The position numbers and the translations under genes are program-made. Under the pieces are notes generated by a model. It was not told the DNA's origin. It made no database searches and worked only from the letters and a program-made list of their open reading frames with translations. Below are positions 53,596 through 63,138 of a DNA stretch of 64,000 nucleotides, piece by piece. Within the stretch, counting starts at the first letter, position 1. Each line of letters starts with the position of its first letter. Source of the stretch: Magnetococcus marinus MC-1. Lineage in GTDB: Bacteria > Pseudomonadota > Magnetococcia > Magnetococcales > Magnetococcaceae. Location of the stretch: positions 959,501 through 1,023,500 of the forward strand of contig NC_008576.1 of NCBI RefSeq assembly GCF_000014865.1, written 5' to 3'.

Positions 53596-55998
53596 ATGCA
53601 GGTTTATCGATGGATTACACCGCTGCTGTTTTTTTCCATGGTGCTGTTGCTGCCCGTGCGGGAAAGTCGGGCTGAGCCCGTGCATGTGGGCCGCATTGCG
53701 CTGTCGGTAAAAAATGTTGAGATTGTTGAGCAAGGAGAGGCTAGACGGGCCAAATTTGGCGAAAAGCTGTTTGCCCACCAGACCATCCGTACAGGGGAAG
53801 GGGCAAAGGTGACGATCCGTTTTCGTGATGGGTCCTCTCTTACACTGGGGCCAGATGGGGCGTTGGAGCTGCAAAAGTTTGCCTTTAGCCCTGTGGATAG
53901 CCAGACCACCAAGCTGGTTAAAGTCCACCAAGGCGCTTACCGTTATCTCTCTGGTTTTAAGGTAAAACGCCAGGATGTCAAAATTAACACACCTGTGGCC
54001 TCTATGGGTGTGCGGGGGACCGCATTAGAAGGATTGATTGCCCCTGATGCGCCGGTGTTTGCGTTTTTGTCCGATGGTCGCGGGGTAATGAGCAATGCTA
54101 AGGGGGCTCAAGAGATCAAACAGGGGCAGAGCAGCGCAAGTATGCAGGGTAACGGACCTATGCCACCGGCGCAGATGCCGTTAGAGATGACATCCAGCCT
54201 GTTGCAAGAGATTCAGGCGCAATTGGGTGATAACAGTAAAGAGTCGCAACAGGGCTTTACCAAAGAGATGCTGGAGGAGGATGCGCGGGCTAGTCGTTTG
54301 CCGCTCTATCAGCAGTTGGGTCTTGCTAATCCAGTTGAAGGGGAGACAGAAGGGCTTGTGCCCTCCGCGCCGACCCAATCGGATAATCGCCTAATGCAGC
54401 AGCTAAAGCGGTTAGCCCTGGCGGCTGGGCATGGCTGGGATGCCGCATGGGCTGAAAAATTGACCCTCTCGTTTGTAAGCAGCGCGCATGCGCAAGGGGT
54501 GGCGCAAGCCTTGACCATGCTGCGTCAAGCAGCGGAGTTGGGTCTGCTCTCGCCCCGTGGGCCAGGGGAGGCGTTAAGTGCGGCGCAGCAGGCGTTTGTG
54601 GCGCAGGTACAGGCGGCTAACCCTCAGGCAGCGCAGATATTAAGTCAAAGCGTGGCCAACCAAAAGGCAGCCCAGCAGAGCAATCAGAGCCAATCGACCG
54701 ATGCCATTATCCGCTCAACTGCGGCAACCGCCACCGATGCTAAAGAAGTGGGTAAAGTGGTGGGCAATGCGGTGCAAGCGACGGGGCAAACCGAATTGAC
54801 CATCGCCAAAGCGCTGGTGCAAGTCATTGTGCAGAGTGCCTTGTCGGTACCAGGAAAAACCGATAATACGGCCTCTGCGATTGAGTTGGCCGCCGTGGCA
54901 GCCAAAGCTTATCCTGCGGTAGCAGGGGATGTGGCCAGTGCAGCGGTGACAGGTTTGCCCGCCGCCCAGCAGAGCGCCGCCGCTTCCCAAGTGGCCGCCG
55001 CAGCGGCAGCGGCGGCACCCCAATCGGCGGTGGCGGTAGCCGGTCAGGTGGCTGCGGTCAGTAATCCCAATCAGGCCGCACAGGTGGCGGCTTCGGTTGC
55101 ACAAGCCGCGGGGCCAGTGCAGGCCGCTGCGGTCGCTGCTGAGGTAACGCGCGTTGCTGGGGAAGGTTCTGCGGCATTGGTGGCGGCCTCGGTGGCTAAA
55201 GTGGCAGGTGGCCAAGCGGCGGCCATCGCCGCCGCTGTGACCCAACAGGCCAAAGGCCAAGGGGGCAATATTGCCGCAGCGGTCACGCAGTCGGCAGGTG
55301 CGCAGAATGCCGCAGCGGTGGCGGGGGCTGTGGCCAAAACGGTGGGGGGGGCTGATGCCGCTAAGGTTGCGGCGGCCGTCGCCAGCGTGGCACCGGAGCA
55401 AGCAGCGGCCATTGCAGGGGCTGTGGTTAAAGAGGCTGGTGCGCAAAATATGGCCTCGGTGGCAGCAGCCGTGACGCAGACCAATAAACGCAGTGCCGTT
55501 GCCATCGCAGTGGCAATCGCCAAGGCGACGGGGACCAAAGATGCCCAGTCCATGGGGCTAATTATCGCCAGCGTTGGTGGTGTTGCAGGTGAGCAAAAAC
55601 AAGAACTTACAAATGCGTTGGCGCTTTCAAGTGGGCAAACGACGGAGGCTTTAAATCAGGTTGCCAATGCATCAGAAGCTCAGGTAGCCCAGCAGGTTCA
55701 AGCCGCTGTGGTACAATCCAATGAGGCCGCTACCCAGGCTGCGGCCACGGTACAAGAGACGGCGCAGGCTGCTACAGATGCTGGGAACACGGCTGCTCAG
55801 GATAGTGTGGCAGGTCAGCAGGCCGCAACCAATGCCAATGATGCAGTCAATACCAATGATAACCCCCCGACAGGGACAGAGGGCCAGCAAGAAACCAATC
55901 AGGAGACTCAGCAGGAGACTCAGCAAGAAGAACAACAATTTGATGAGGCTGATGAAGCCGCGACAACGCCAGAAGAAAAAGATGCCAGCGGTAACTGA
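53596..55998 (+). CDS. FecR-domain protein with Ala/Val helical repeats
   Basis: An 800-residue secreted protein. The signal peptide ends near SRAEP. Residues ~30-165 hold a FecR domain (GRIALSVKNVEIVEQG, FRDGSSLTLGPDGALEL, TPVASMGVRGTALE), which in other proteins senses or binds extracytoplasmic partners. Residues ~460-645 are an array of ~15-residue Ala/Val repeats (consensus xAAxVAxxVxxxAG), likely a stack of short helices or a fibrous part. The last ~80 residues are Gln/Glu/Asn/Thr-rich and disordered. No membrane anchor or motor domain. It has its own ribosome site (GGGGGAACCG). It stands next to polysaccharide export genes and could organise or anchor a surface layer, but no function is known to me. 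Confidence 0.7.
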   Translation: MQVYRWITPLLFFSMVLLLPVRESRAEPVHVGRIALSVKNVEIVEQGEARRAKFGEKLFAHQTIRTGEGAKVTIRFRDGSSLTLGPDGALELQKFAFSPVDSQTTKLVKVHQGAYRYLSGFKVKRQDVKINTPVASMGVRGTALEGLIAPDAPVFAFLSDGRGVMSNAKGAQEIKQGQSSASMQGNGPMPPAQMPLEMTSSLLQEIQAQLGDNSKESQQGFTKEMLEEDARASRLPLYQQLGLANPVEGETEGLVPSAPTQSDNRLMQQLKRLALAAGHGWDAAWAEKLTLSFVSSAHAQGVAQALTMLRQAAELGLLSPRGPGEALSAAQQAFVAQVQAANPQAAQILSQSVANQKAAQQSNQSQSTDAIIRSTAATATDAKEVGKVVGNAVQATGQTELTIAKALVQVIVQSALSVPGKTDNTASAIELAAVAAKAYPAVAGDVASAAVTGLPAAQQSAAASQVAAAAAAAAPQSAVAVAGQVAAVSNPNQAAQVAASVAQAAGPVQAAAVAAEVTRVAGEGSAALVAASVAKVAGGQAAAIAAAVTQQAKGQGGNIAAAVTQSAGAQNAAAVAGAVAKTVGGADAAKVAAAVASVAPEQAAAIAGAVVKEAGAQNMASVAAAVTQTNKRSAVAIAVAIAKATGTKDAQSMGLIIASVGGVAGEQKQELTNALALSSGQTTEALNQVANASEAQVAQQVQAAVVQSNEAATQAAATVQETAQAATDAGNTAAQDSVAGQQAATNANDAVNTNDNPPTGTEGQQETNQETQQETQQEEQQFDEADEAATTPEEKDASGN
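54974..55534 (+). repeat. Degenerate Ala/Val repeat array in the FecR protein
   Basis: About twelve units of roughly 14-17 residues (for example QAAQVAASVAQAAGPV, QAAAVAAEVTRVAGEGS, DAAKVAAAVASVAPE, QAAAIAGAVVKEAGAQ). They are alike in protein but diverged in DNA, so the array is old and selection keeps its pattern. Confidence 0.7.
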
Positions 55999-56025
55999 GT
56001 TGCAAGGGTTGTGGTAGAACGATGT

Positions 56026-56052
56026 GGGGGAGCAATCGCTCCCCCTTTCTTT
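56026..56052 (+). terminator. Rho-independent terminator after the FecR gene
   Basis: GGGGGAGC-AATC-GCTCCCCC with a TTTCTTT tail, 27 bases after the stop. A perfect 8-base stem with a tetraloop. Confidence 0.9.
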
Positions 56053-56126
56053 ATCAAAGGCTCTTGGGGTAGGAGAGGGGGCGGTCGCGCTTAACCCGGC
56101 CTGGCGGGTTTAAGCGCCATGTGGGG

Positions 56127-56588
56127 TTAGGGTTGCTGCTCCAATAGGGTGAGTTGGCCGGCATGATACTGTAGAATGCCCAGAGACTCCCCCACTTCAA
56201 CCATGCGCAGCAGGGCGCGTTCTAGGTTTTCGGGGCTAAAACGTTTGCGCCAATGGGGCAGGGCGCTGCGTTCCAGGGGTGGGGTGGGGTCAAAAAAAGC
56301 CATGCCACACAGATATTGCCAACTGGGCTCTTGACACCATTGGGCAACCAAACGCTCCTCAGAGAGGGCAAAAAGGCGCTGCAAAAAGTGCAGACCAACC
56401 ATCATGCGCACACTTTTTCCGGGTCTCCCACGGCGAGCGTAACCGTGTTTAAACTGTTTTTCGATGCTCTCCCAGGGGATTTCATCGGCCAGTCGCACCA
56501 GGGGCAGGTTGGGGTCGATCTCCTCTTCAATACGGGGTATGAAGAGATTCCACTGCAAACCGGCACTGGGGTCGTGTTTTTTAAGCAT
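56127..56588 (-). pseudogene. IS5-family transposase, N-terminal fragment
   Basis: A 153-residue frame that matches the DUF772 start of IS5-type transposases: IPWESIEKQF, YARRGRPGKSVRMMVGLHFLQRLFALSEERLVAQWCQEPSWQYLCG, then LPHWRKRF. A full protein would be about 440 residues with the DDE catalytic core, which is missing here. It therefore cannot transpose. No terminal inverted repeats are evident. The 375 bases to the mdh start hold no further gene. Confidence 0.85.
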
Positions 56589-56962
56589 AACGTTAACTCC
56601 TTTCCATCCTTGGAAAATCCTATGCTAGCGCAGCTCGTGCTGAAAGGCCACCTTTGACGTTATAGGTGGTGGTGATGGGGGGCTGTTTAGCGGCGAATAT
56701 TAGTGGATATTGGATTTTATATGCACAGAGGATGAATGTAGATTTCTGGAATGGGGGGTATGCATTATCTAAACCTTGTAATGAAAGGGAATTTTGGTTT
56801 AAAAAGAATTTAAGGATGCACGCATAATTCCTTTTTGGGGTAAATGGTGATACGGTGAACCATTGAGTATATGAGGGAATCCTGGTAATAGTTTAGGAAA
56901 AAGCCAGTCATCACCATGGTGAATGATCGGCACGCATTCACATCTTTTTGGAGATTGTCATA

Positions 56963-57946
56963 ATGGCAGATCCCATTCGCGTCGCGGTCACGGGTGCCGC
57001 TGGTCAAATCGCCTACTCTTTGCTGGTTCGTTTGGCTTCGGGTCAACTGTTTGGTAAAGACCGCAAGGTTGAGCTTAAATTGTTGGAGATCCCACAAGCT
57101 ATGGGCCCCCTAGAGGGGGTTATGATGGAGCTACAAGATTGTGCGTTCCCCACCTTGGCCAAGGTGGAGGCCTTTGATAACCCTGAGCAGGCGTTTGACG
57201 GCATCAACTGGTGTTTAATGGTGGGTTCGCGCCCGCGTGGGCCGGGCATGGAGCGCAGTGATCTTATCAAAATCAACGGCCCTATTTTTGTTAATCAGGG
57301 TAAAGCGCTGAACCGGGCTGCTCAGGATGTGCGGGCGGTGGTGGTGGGTAACCCCTGCAACACCAACTGTATGATTGCAGCCCATAACAGCGATGTGCCC
57401 CATGAGCGCTTTTCTGCCATGATGCGGTTGGACCAAAACCGCGCCAAATATTTGCTGGCCAGCAAGGCGGGTGCCCAAGTTATAGATGTGACCAACGTGG
57501 TGATCTGGGGTAACCACTCCAATAATCAGGTGCCTGATTTTGAGTTTGCCAAGATTGGCGGTAAGCCGGTACCCGAGGTGATTGCCGATGCCGCTTGGCT
57601 TGAGAATGCGTTTATGCCCACCGTACAGAACCGTGGTGCGGCGGTTATCAAGGCCCGTGGTGCCTCCAGCGCGGCCTCTGCGGCCAATGCGGCGTTGGAT
57701 CATGTCCGCTCCTTGATTACCCCAACCCCCGCAGGGGATACCTTTTGTGCCGCAGTTATGGCCAATGGTGCGTATGGGGTGGATGCCGGTTTGATCGCGG
57801 GTATGCCGTTGACCTCCACCGGCCATGGGGATTGGTCCATTGTGGAGGGGGTCCCTATGAGTCCTTTTATCAAAGGCAAATTTGACGCGGTGTTGGACGA
57901 GTTGCGCCGTGAGCGTGAGATGGTAAAAGATCTGTTGCCGGGATAA
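56963..57946 (+). CDS. mdh: Malate dehydrogenase (type 2)
   Basis: Oxidises malate to oxaloacetate with NAD in the TCA cycle. 327 residues from ATG 56963, preceded by TGGAG; the earlier in-frame TTG is not needed. The nucleotide fold is TGAAGQIAYSLL, a form typical of the cytosolic-type (type 2) malate dehydrogenases. The substrate arginines appear in PRGPGMERSDL, and the catalytic histidine in IWGNHSNNQ. The gene has a long leader and a strong terminator, so it is probably transcribed alone. Confidence 0.97.
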   Translation: MADPIRVAVTGAAGQIAYSLLVRLASGQLFGKDRKVELKLLEIPQAMGPLEGVMMELQDCAFPTLAKVEAFDNPEQAFDGINWCLMVGSRPRGPGMERSDLIKINGPIFVNQGKALNRAAQDVRAVVVGNPCNTNCMIAAHNSDVPHERFSAMMRLDQNRAKYLLASKAGAQVIDVTNVVIWGNHSNNQVPDFEFAKIGGKPVPEVIADAAWLENAFMPTVQNRGAAVIKARGASSAASAANAALDHVRSLITPTPAGDTFCAAVMANGAYGVDAGLIAGMPLTSTGHGDWSIVEGVPMSPFIKGKFDAVLDELRREREMVKDLLPG

Positions 57947-57991
57947 AAAGGGTTGCAGGGTTCCTCCTGCACCATAAATATGAAATAATAG

Positions 57992-58046
57992 GCGCGCTGG
58001 TGGCTGCTTCGACAGGTCGGAAGCAGAGACCAGCGCGTTTTTTTTG
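57992..58046 (+). terminator. Rho-independent terminator after mdh
   Basis: A long interrupted stem: CGCGCTGG and GCTGCTTC pair with GAAGCAG and CCAGCGCG around a short loop; followed by eight T (58038-58045). Confidence 0.9.
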
Positions 58047-58095
58047 GTGGTAATTGCCTGATGATGGGCTTTCTCTGGTGATGGTAGGTGTCCCT

Positions 58096-59289
58096 ATGAA
58101 GTATGTGGTGTTTCTCGGCGATGGTATGAGCGACAATCCGGTCGATGCCTTGGATGGTCGAACGCCGCTGATGGTTGCCAATACGCCCAATCTAGACAGC
58201 ATGGTTAAAGATGGGGTGGGGGGTTGGTGCCGTAATACACCGGATGGGTTTGAACCCGGTAGTGATGTGGCTAACCTGGGGGTGCTGGGCTATGACGTGC
58301 GGGAAAGTTATAGCGGGCGTTCCCCCTTGGAGGCCGCTGCCATGGGTGTCACGTTGAATGCGGGGGATGTGGCCTTTCGCTGTAACTTGGTATCGCTCTC
58401 TCAAGATTATGGGGTGATGGCCGATTTTTCAGCCGGGCATATCACCAGCGCAGAGGCGGCTCAATTGATCCATGCCTTGCAAACGCAGTTGGGGAGCGAG
58501 GCTTTTGAGTTTCATGCAGGGGTGAGTTATCGACACCTGCTGGTGTGGCGCGGCGGTCGGGTGGATCTGCGCTGTCGTGCCCCCCACGATATTTCGGACC
58601 AAGCGATTGCGGGGCATCTACCCACAGGACCCGATGCCGAGCCTATTGTGGGGTTGATGATGGCCTCTCGCGCTGTTTTAGGCGACCATCCGGTCAATCA
58701 GCAACGGGTGGCCGAGGGTAAGCTCCCCGCCAATAGCATCTGGTTGTGGGGGCATGGCTACCGGCCTCAATTGACGCACTTTAAGAAGCGGTTTGGCAAA
58801 AGTGGTGCCATGATTACGGCGGTGGATCTGATGCGTGGCATTGCCAACTGTATCGATTTTGAAAATATGGTGGTACCGGGGGCGACAGGCTGGATTGATA
58901 CCGATTATGCGGGTAAAGCGGCTGCCTGTGTAGAGGCGCTCCAGCGGCATGATCTGGTGTTTGTGCATGTGGAGTCCCCCGATGAATCGGGCCATGCAGG
59001 ACGGTTGGACTATAAAATTAAGGCCATTGAGGATTTTGATGCTAAGGTGGTGGGTCCTGTCTTGGCTTACCTGCGGGGGCAGGGGGCCTATCGGGCGGTG
59101 GCCTTGCCGGACCATCCCACCCCGGTAGAGACCAAAACCCATAATATGAATCCGGTCCCTTTTGCCATGTGCGGCACGGGGATTGAGCCTGATGACAATG
59201 CGCGCTATGACGAAAATCTGTTGGAACGGGGCAGTGTGGCGTATGATCCGGGTATTCGTATGATGCCTGCGCTGTTGGGTGGCCAATAA
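58096..59289 (+). CDS. apgM: 2,3-bisphosphoglycerate-independent phosphoglycerate mutase, archaeal (ApgM) type
   Basis: Interconverts 3- and 2-phosphoglycerate in glycolysis and gluconeogenesis. 397 residues from ATG 58096 (MKYVVFLGDGMSDNPV); earlier starts give unlikely extra residues. The alkaline-phosphatase-fold metal motifs are seen: GDGMSD at the start, the nucleophile serine in PGSDVANLGVLGYD, then VHVESPDESGHAG and the final LPDHPTP...KTHNMNPVPF metal block. This branch is typical of archaea and some deep or anaerobic bacteria and is about 400 residues, shorter than GpmI (~510). It lies after mdh but has a separate transcript. Confidence 0.95.
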   Translation: MKYVVFLGDGMSDNPVDALDGRTPLMVANTPNLDSMVKDGVGGWCRNTPDGFEPGSDVANLGVLGYDVRESYSGRSPLEAAAMGVTLNAGDVAFRCNLVSLSQDYGVMADFSAGHITSAEAAQLIHALQTQLGSEAFEFHAGVSYRHLLVWRGGRVDLRCRAPHDISDQAIAGHLPTGPDAEPIVGLMMASRAVLGDHPVNQQRVAEGKLPANSIWLWGHGYRPQLTHFKKRFGKSGAMITAVDLMRGIANCIDFENMVVPGATGWIDTDYAGKAAACVEALQRHDLVFVHVESPDESGHAGRLDYKIKAIEDFDAKVVGPVLAYLRGQGAYRAVALPDHPTPVETKTHNMNPVPFAMCGTGIEPDDNARYDENLLERGSVAYDPGIRMMPALLGGQ

Positions 59290-59318
59290 GCGCACGTCGA
59301 AGCGAGCGGGTGTTCATT

Positions 59319-59358
59319 AAAAAGGCCCTTTGACCAGCGGGGTCAAAGGGCCTTTTTA
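59319..59358. terminator. Bidirectional terminator between apgM and rpmB
   Basis: AAAAAGGCCCTTTGACC and its complement enclose a 4-base loop; A-run on one side and T-run on the other, so it can end both converging genes. Confidence 0.92.
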
Positions 59359-59411
59359 AGTTCGCAGTCGCGCCGTTACTAACGCCACTCCCCAGGGGGA
59401 GATTGGCTTAT

Positions 59412-59699
59412 TCAGGCAGCGGCTTTGCGCTCACGGATCTGACGGGCCACGCGACGCATGGAGGGGGTCAGTTCGGAGGGCAGAATTTTAAGCAGGTAGT
59501 TGTCCAGCCCACCGGCGTTATCCACAGAGCGCAGGGCGCTGGTGGAGATGGTGACCTTGACAGATTGGCCCAGGGTGATGCTCCAAAGGGCTTTGGTCTG
59601 AATATTAGGCATCCACTGACGACGGGTTTTGCGTTGGGAGTGGGATACTTTGTTACCAGCCTGGGGGGCTTTTCCACCCAGCGTTCTTTTGCGTGCCAC
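59412..59699 (-). CDS. rpmB: 50S ribosomal protein L28
   Basis: A 95-residue protein starting at GTG 59699, with AGAAGGAG eight bases before it. It shows the L28 core GNKVSHSQRKTRRQWMPNIQ, then VKVTISTSALRSVDNAGGLDNYLL. The N-terminal zinc-binding cysteines of some L28 proteins are absent, so it is the C-minus form. Single gene, usual in genomes where rpmG lies elsewhere. Confidence 0.96.
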   Translation of the reverse strand: MARKRTLGGKAPQAGNKVSHSQRKTRRQWMPNIQTKALWSITLGQSVKVTISTSALRSVDNAGGLDNYLLKILPSELTPSMRRVARQIRERKAAA

Positions 59700-59762
59700 G
59701 GCGCGGCTCCTTCTATGGGTCGACTTGACAAGTCAAGATTCATCCTTATCAGAAAGCGCGAA

Positions 59763-59791
59763 ATTATATATAAAGGAGGTGAACATGACAA
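59763..59791 (-). promoter_or_regulatory. Sigma-70 promoter of rpmB
   Basis: On the minus strand TTGTCA (59791-59786), a 17-base spacer and TATAAT (59768-59763). The transcript would start about 57 bases before rpmB; its leader contains the dyad CTTGACAAGTCAAG (59724-59737). Confidence 0.7.
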
Positions 59792-60060
59792 GCACGGAAT
59801 GTGTCAAACCAGTTCCGAAGGGGTGACACCAAAGAACGTCGCAGCTGTGAATAACGGGCGAAGTTTTTTATTAATGACTGTAATATAAAGTAAATACCAA
59901 ATTGCCAACGAAAAAATGTAGCATAGAGTAGGGTAAAAAAAACCTTGCCTTGTTGGTCGATTTAGGGGCGATCGAGCTGTTTATGTTGAACATGGGGTTA
60001 TAAAAACCTGCCCACCGTAGGGGTGCTGTTGGCCTAGGCGGTCTTAGAAGGAATGACGTG

Positions 60061-60279
60061 ATGTCTGACAAGCCGAAACAAAAGAGTGTCTCGCAGCTTA
60101 TGGAAGCGTATCCGGGATTGGAGGAAGCTCTTGCCAAACGGGGTATTGAGTGTGCCAGTTGCTTGGCGTCGCAGGTCGATACGTTGGGCGACGTGGTGCG
60201 TATGTACAATATTGATGCCGCCGGTCTGCTGCAAGAGGTGGAGGGGCTGAGTGCCGAAGAGGCGGGTTTGCCCGGTTAA
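60061..60279 (+). CDS. DUF1858 redox-disulfide domain protein
   Basis: A 72-residue protein (MSDKPKQKSVSQLMEAYPGLEEALAKRGIECASCLASQVDTLGDVVRMYNID) with the DUF1858 layout: helix, then the CASC motif, then LGDVVRMYNID. Homologues accompany hybrid-cluster proteins and are thought to be redox switches. GAAGGA lies at 60047-60052. An in-frame GTG one codon earlier could also start it. No neighbour of that kind is present here. Confidence 0.85.
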   Translation: MSDKPKQKSVSQLMEAYPGLEEALAKRGIECASCLASQVDTLGDVVRMYNIDAAGLLQEVEGLSAEEAGLPG

Positions 60280-60502
60280 AGGATAGCCCGTAGAAAAATA
60301 TAAAGCGGTGCGTGTAGAATAGGTTAAGGCTAGGGAACTTCGATATAATAGGAGACTTGGCGCAACCTTTTTGGCGGATTATGAACAAAAAAAGAGAGAG
60401 AGTAGGTTAAGTGTTTGTCCAAAATGGTCGAAGTAAAGAGAGCGGGCCAGTGGAAAAAGAGCCTGATTCTCATGGACGAACCTGGCGCATAGGCGTAAGC
60501 CG

Positions 60503-62287
60503 GTGCATCAACAGACCCTGCGATTGGTACATGCCGTGAAAAAAAATCGGTTTAAAACGATCAAAGCCATCAGCTCCCTCGTGGTACTGGGGTTGGTTGG
60601 ATGTACATGGGCGGTGGAGAGCGGGCTCAATCAGAGTCGTGCAGAAACTGCGGCGGCTACCACTAAGGAGCCCCACATCTTTACCCCAGAGGAGCGGTTG
60701 GCCGATGCCACCGCGACCTTTAGCTTTTTAGTGGGGCACCTGCTGCTGCAAGAGCGTGATTGGAAAGGGGCCGAAGCCGCCTTTACCCAGGTAGTGGAGA
60801 GCGATCCTGGTGCGGTGGAGTCACAGGTGATGGTGGCGCGCCTCGCGATGCAGGGCAAGGATTATGAAAAAGCCCTGGTGCATGCTCGTAAGGTGGTGGA
60901 TCTGGCCCCAGAGCATGAGCTGGCGCGACGTACGTTGGCGACCATCCTGCGGGTGCTTAAACGCTATCCCGAGGCGGTGGTGCAGTATGAGGAGCTGCTT
61001 AAACAGGATCCTGACGACAGTGGTGTGCGACTGGTGTTGGCGCAGCTTTATGGGCGTATTGGGCGTGCGGCTGAGTCCAGCAAAGTGGTGGAGGCGCTGC
61101 TTAGCCATCCCTTGATTGGCTGGCGTGCGGAGCTGGCTGTTGGTCGGGGCTGGCTGCACCAAGATGATCAAGCGCAGGCGTTGGCGGCTTTTGAACGCGC
61201 CCGCGCCATGGCCCCAGAGCAGTTGGAGCCCACCTTGGCGCTGGGCTCCGTATTGCAGGATTTGAAAAAAAATGAAGAGGCCGAGGCGATCTATCGGCGC
61301 TATTTGGATGAGCATCCCCGCAGTGAGGTGGTGCATACCCGCTTGGGCCGTCTGTTGTTGAATGTGGACGACCGCGAAGGGGCGCTGGCGGTCTTTAGTA
61401 ACTTGCAAAGGTTGGCCCCATCCAGTGTACAGGCTCACCTGAGCAGTGCCTTTATTCTACTCTCGCAAGAGCGCTACGAAGAGGCGCTGGGTGCCTTGCG
61501 GCTGGCCGAGGTGCAGCAACCCGAAAATTCTAGCATCCGCTACTACCTAGGGCAGGCTCTGGAGTATTTAAAGCGGGATGAAGAGGCGGTTGGTGAGTAT
61601 GCCAAGGTGCAGTTGGGCGAGACCTTCTATCCCGAGTCGCAGATTCGCATCGCCTATTTGCAGTCGGATCTTGGGCGTAAAAAAGAGGGGGTAGAGATTG
61701 TTGAAAGCCTCTATAAGAGCCATCCCACACGGGTGGATGTGGTGTTGGCGCTTAATTTTTTGCAGCTACAAAACGATCAATATGAGCAGGTGATTCAGTC
61801 TACGGAGGAGGGGTTAAAGTTAGATCCCGAGGAGTCCCGTTTTCTATTTAACCGTGCCATGGCCTACGACAAGCTGGGTAAGTGGAAAGAGGCTGAAGCC
61901 GATTTGGAAGCCTACATTAAGGTTAATCCCAATGACGCTCATGCACTGAACTATCTCGGTTATACCTGGGCAGACCGCAATGAGAATTTGGAAGGCTCGC
62001 TGGAGCTGTTAAAAAAGGCCGCCAAGTTGGCACCCGGGGATGGTTTTATTACCGACAGTCTGGGCTGGGTGCTGTTTCGCATGAACCGTCTCTCTGAGTC
62101 GGTGGACGCCATGCGTGAGGCCGTGCGCTTGCAGCCCGATGATGCTACCATCGTTGAACATCTGGGGGATGTGTTAAAGGCTTTGGGTCGTGATAAAGAG
62201 GCGGCGAACTTTTGGCAAAAATATCTCAAGATCAGTCCAGATAATGCGAATCTCAAGGAGAAGTTACGCCAGCTTAACTTGCCATAA
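60503..62287 (+). CDS. TPR-repeat lipoprotein
   Basis: A 594-residue protein that is nearly all tetratricopeptide repeats, about fifteen helix pairs (for example LLLQERDWKGAEAAFTQVVESDPG). The lipobox LVGC, about residue 32 of the longest frame, marks a lipoprotein, so it should sit on a periplasmic membrane face. Start is uncertain: GTG 60503 or GTG at 60536, the latter giving MKKNRFKTIKAISSL, a more usual lipoprotein signal. No clear ribosome site favours either. The next gene, lolB, follows after 35 bases. TPR proteins of this class scaffold outer-membrane or polysaccharide assemblies; the precise role is unknown. Confidence 0.88.
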   Translation: MHQQTLRLVHAVKKNRFKTIKAISSLVVLGLVGCTWAVESGLNQSRAETAAATTKEPHIFTPEERLADATATFSFLVGHLLLQERDWKGAEAAFTQVVESDPGAVESQVMVARLAMQGKDYEKALVHARKVVDLAPEHELARRTLATILRVLKRYPEAVVQYEELLKQDPDDSGVRLVLAQLYGRIGRAAESSKVVEALLSHPLIGWRAELAVGRGWLHQDDQAQALAAFERARAMAPEQLEPTLALGSVLQDLKKNEEAEAIYRRYLDEHPRSEVVHTRLGRLLLNVDDREGALAVFSNLQRLAPSSVQAHLSSAFILLSQERYEEALGALRLAEVQQPENSSIRYYLGQALEYLKRDEEAVGEYAKVQLGETFYPESQIRIAYLQSDLGRKKEGVEIVESLYKSHPTRVDVVLALNFLQLQNDQYEQVIQSTEEGLKLDPEESRFLFNRAMAYDKLGKWKEAEADLEAYIKVNPNDAHALNYLGYTWADRNENLEGSLELLKKAAKLAPGDGFITDSLGWVLFRMNRLSESVDAMREAVRLQPDDATIVEHLGDVLKALGRDKEAANFWQKYLKISPDNANLKEKLRQLNLP

Positions 62288-62322
62288 TCGGGGGTTGGGC
62301 CGCGTAGACACCAGGGGTGCCA

Positions 62323-63138
62323 ATGGTGCGCAGACGACACGAAAAATTGGGCGGGATCCCGTTGTGGATCCCGCTTTTGTCTATGTTGTTATGGATGGGT
62401 GGATGCGGTCCCAAGCAGCCCCCCTTGCTGGAGAGCGAGAGCCTGCGTTGGCAAGCGTTTGACCATGCCCGTAACTGGCAAATACGCTTGCGTGATGCGG
62501 TGGCCGGTGCTTGGCAGGTGGAAGGGGTGCTGCGTATGGAAAATGCCTCTGAGGGGCGCAGCAGCCGGGTACGCATTACCGGTCATGGGCAGCAGAGCAT
62601 GCGTTTGCAAGCGTATGGGCCGTTTAGACAGTTGGCGATGGAGGTGTGGCTGAGCGCCCTCTGGTTAGAGCGGGTATTGCCTGACCGGTTAGAGGTGGAG
62701 CGGGTTCCGGCTAATGGTGAAGGCATGGCCCATTTTACGGGTCTGGAGATCCCTCCTCAGCAGCTGGTACGCATGCTGTTGGGCGTGACCGATCTGGAGA
62801 GTAGCTGGACCTGGCAAAAGGTGGATGGCGATTTTTGGCTGCACAGCGGCGCCAGTGAGCGGATCCGTGTCTCACCGGAGGATGGCCGTCCCTTGGAGCG
62901 GTGGGGGCTGGTGCGTGCGGGTCTGCCTTACCATGTGCGTTATCAGTGGCGGGATCAGCAGCGTGCGCCCAGCAGCTTGACGCCCGACAGTATCGAGGTG
63001 CGGGTGGGGGAGAGTAACCGTTTGAGCGTGTCGGCCAAAAAATGGCGCTTGGGGGGTAAATTAGGCCCGAGCTCGTGGCGCGATGCCTACCCTAAGACGA
63101 TTTTTAAAGAGTTTTGGCCCTTGCGGCGGGCACCATGA
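62323..63138 (+). CDS. lolB: Outer-membrane lipoprotein LolB-like
   Basis: A 271-residue lipoprotein; the lipobox is WMGGC near residue 28. LolB accepts lipoproteins from LolA and places them in the outer membrane. The mature part has the WxxxxxxW-rich beta fold ([42 protein letters not shown], then [12 protein letters not shown]). The order lolB-ispE is as in enterobacteria, which supports the name despite a low match. The stop overlaps the ispE start. Confidence 0.75.

Noticed and set aside
59785-59826. 13-codon ORF with a perfect AAGGAGGTGA site
   Set aside because: The region coincides with the minus-strand rpmB promoter (TTGTCA-17-TATAAT), so the ribosome-site match is probably chance. 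A translated leader peptide cannot be ruled out.
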